From NCBI GenBank assembly GCA_017861355.1, contig JAGFXQ010000045.1:1-14544 (forward strand): a stretch of 14,544 nt of DNA, in the 5' to 3' direction. A program made the position numbers and the translations under genes. Below are positions 14,299-14,544 of the stretch, in pieces (within the stretch, counting starts at the first letter, position 1; each line of letters starts with the position of its first letter). The stretch is from Bacillota bacterium. GTDB taxonomy: Bacteria > Bacillota > Clostridia > Lachnospirales > Lachnospiraceae. The notes beneath the pieces were generated by a model. The model made no database searches. It had not been told where the DNA came from and saw only the letters and a list, made by a program, of their open reading frames with translations.

Positions 14299-14544
14299 TT
14301 ATACTAATGCTACTGTCTCTCTTGCAATTGCTAACTCTTCATTGGTCGGGATGATACAAACCTTTGTCCTGGAGTCAGGTGTAGTTAACATTACTTCTTG
14401 TCCTCTTATTTTGTTCTTCTCAAGGTCAATCGTTACGCCAAGGTAACCCAAGTATTCACAAACCCATTCTCTAACCTTCCAGTCATTCTCGCCAACGCCT
14501 GCGGTAAATGCGATTACATCCACGCCGTTCATAGCAGCTACATA
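14299..14544 (-). CDS. ackA: Acetate kinase, C-terminal fragment (cut by window end)
   Basis: The last 81 codons of acetate kinase, which converts acetyl phosphate and ADP to acetate and ATP. The frame runs through the window edge (YVAAMNGVDVIAFTAGVGEN), so the start is outside. Recognisable family stretches are FTAGVGEN, the C-terminal IIPTNEELAIARET, and the VCEYLGYLGVTIDLEKN region. In fermentative clostridia the gene usually follows pta, which would lie beyond the edge. No strong terminator is visible in the roughly 75 nt between its stop and the yceD promoter, so read-through into yceD-rpmF is possible. Confidence 0.95.
   Translation of the reverse strand, partial: YVAAMNGVDVIAFTAGVGENDWKVREWVCEYLGYLGVTIDLEKNKIRGQEVMLTTPDSRTKVCIIPTNEELAIARETVALV

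Overview
The window looks like ordinary chromosomal housekeeping DNA from a low-to-moderate GC, Gram-positive, anaerobic Firmicute. I infer the Clostridia, most likely Lachnospiraceae (Clostridium cluster XIVa). The reasons are an L32 beginning MSICPKGKHSKARRDSRRANW, the ackA-yceD-rpmF order, the ruvA-ruvB-zapA-U32-SEDS-PBP gene run, strong AGGAGG ribosome sites and sigma-A promoters of the TTGACA-17-TATAAT type. I recognise no phage, plasmid, CRISPR array or transposase gene.

Layout. (1) 1-290: a short tandem array of palindromes, a strong promoter, tRNA-Leu(CAA) and its intrinsic terminator. (2) 286-692: a gene-free stretch dominated by a 180-nt, almost fully base-paired structure (456-635) that I cannot assign to a known family, followed by the terminator of the leftward NUDIX gene. 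(3) 693-11896: ten genes, all on the minus strand. In order of transcription they are a membrane protein fused to a cardiolipin synthase, a small zinc-ribbon/HTH protein, ruvA, ruvB, zapA, a U32-family protein, a SEDS glycosyltransferase (FtsW/RodA/SpoVE type), a class B PBP and a NUDIX hydrolase with its own promoter. (4) 11897-12196: a 300-bp divergent intergenic region. (5) 12197-13333: the only plus-strand protein gene, a YprB-type RNase H-fold exonuclease, which converges on (6) the leftward set ackA (cut by the window end), yceD (DUF177) and rpmF. A shared bidirectional terminator separates (5) from (6).

How the genes fit together. The central block links DNA repair (RuvAB branch migration) with septum and wall synthesis: ZapA stabilises FtsZ, the SEDS protein polymerises glycan and the class B PBP cross-links it. 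The cardiolipin synthase fusion feeds membrane lipid synthesis. At the right end, acetate kinase (substrate-level ATP formation), YceD and ribosomal protein L32 form a metabolism/ribosome unit with a perfect-consensus promoter ahead of yceD.

Several of the longest possible reading frames begin upstream of the likely true start, and in those cases the ribosome-binding site is translated in the extension. Starts were shortened accordingly for the NUDIX gene, PBP, ftsW, zapA, ruvB, yceD and rpmF. The most interesting unexplained signals are the 180-nt paired element at 456-635, the palindrome array before the tRNA, the ABC-permease-like/cardiolipin synthase fusion with an off-register second HKD motif, and the competing hairpins in the zapA leader.
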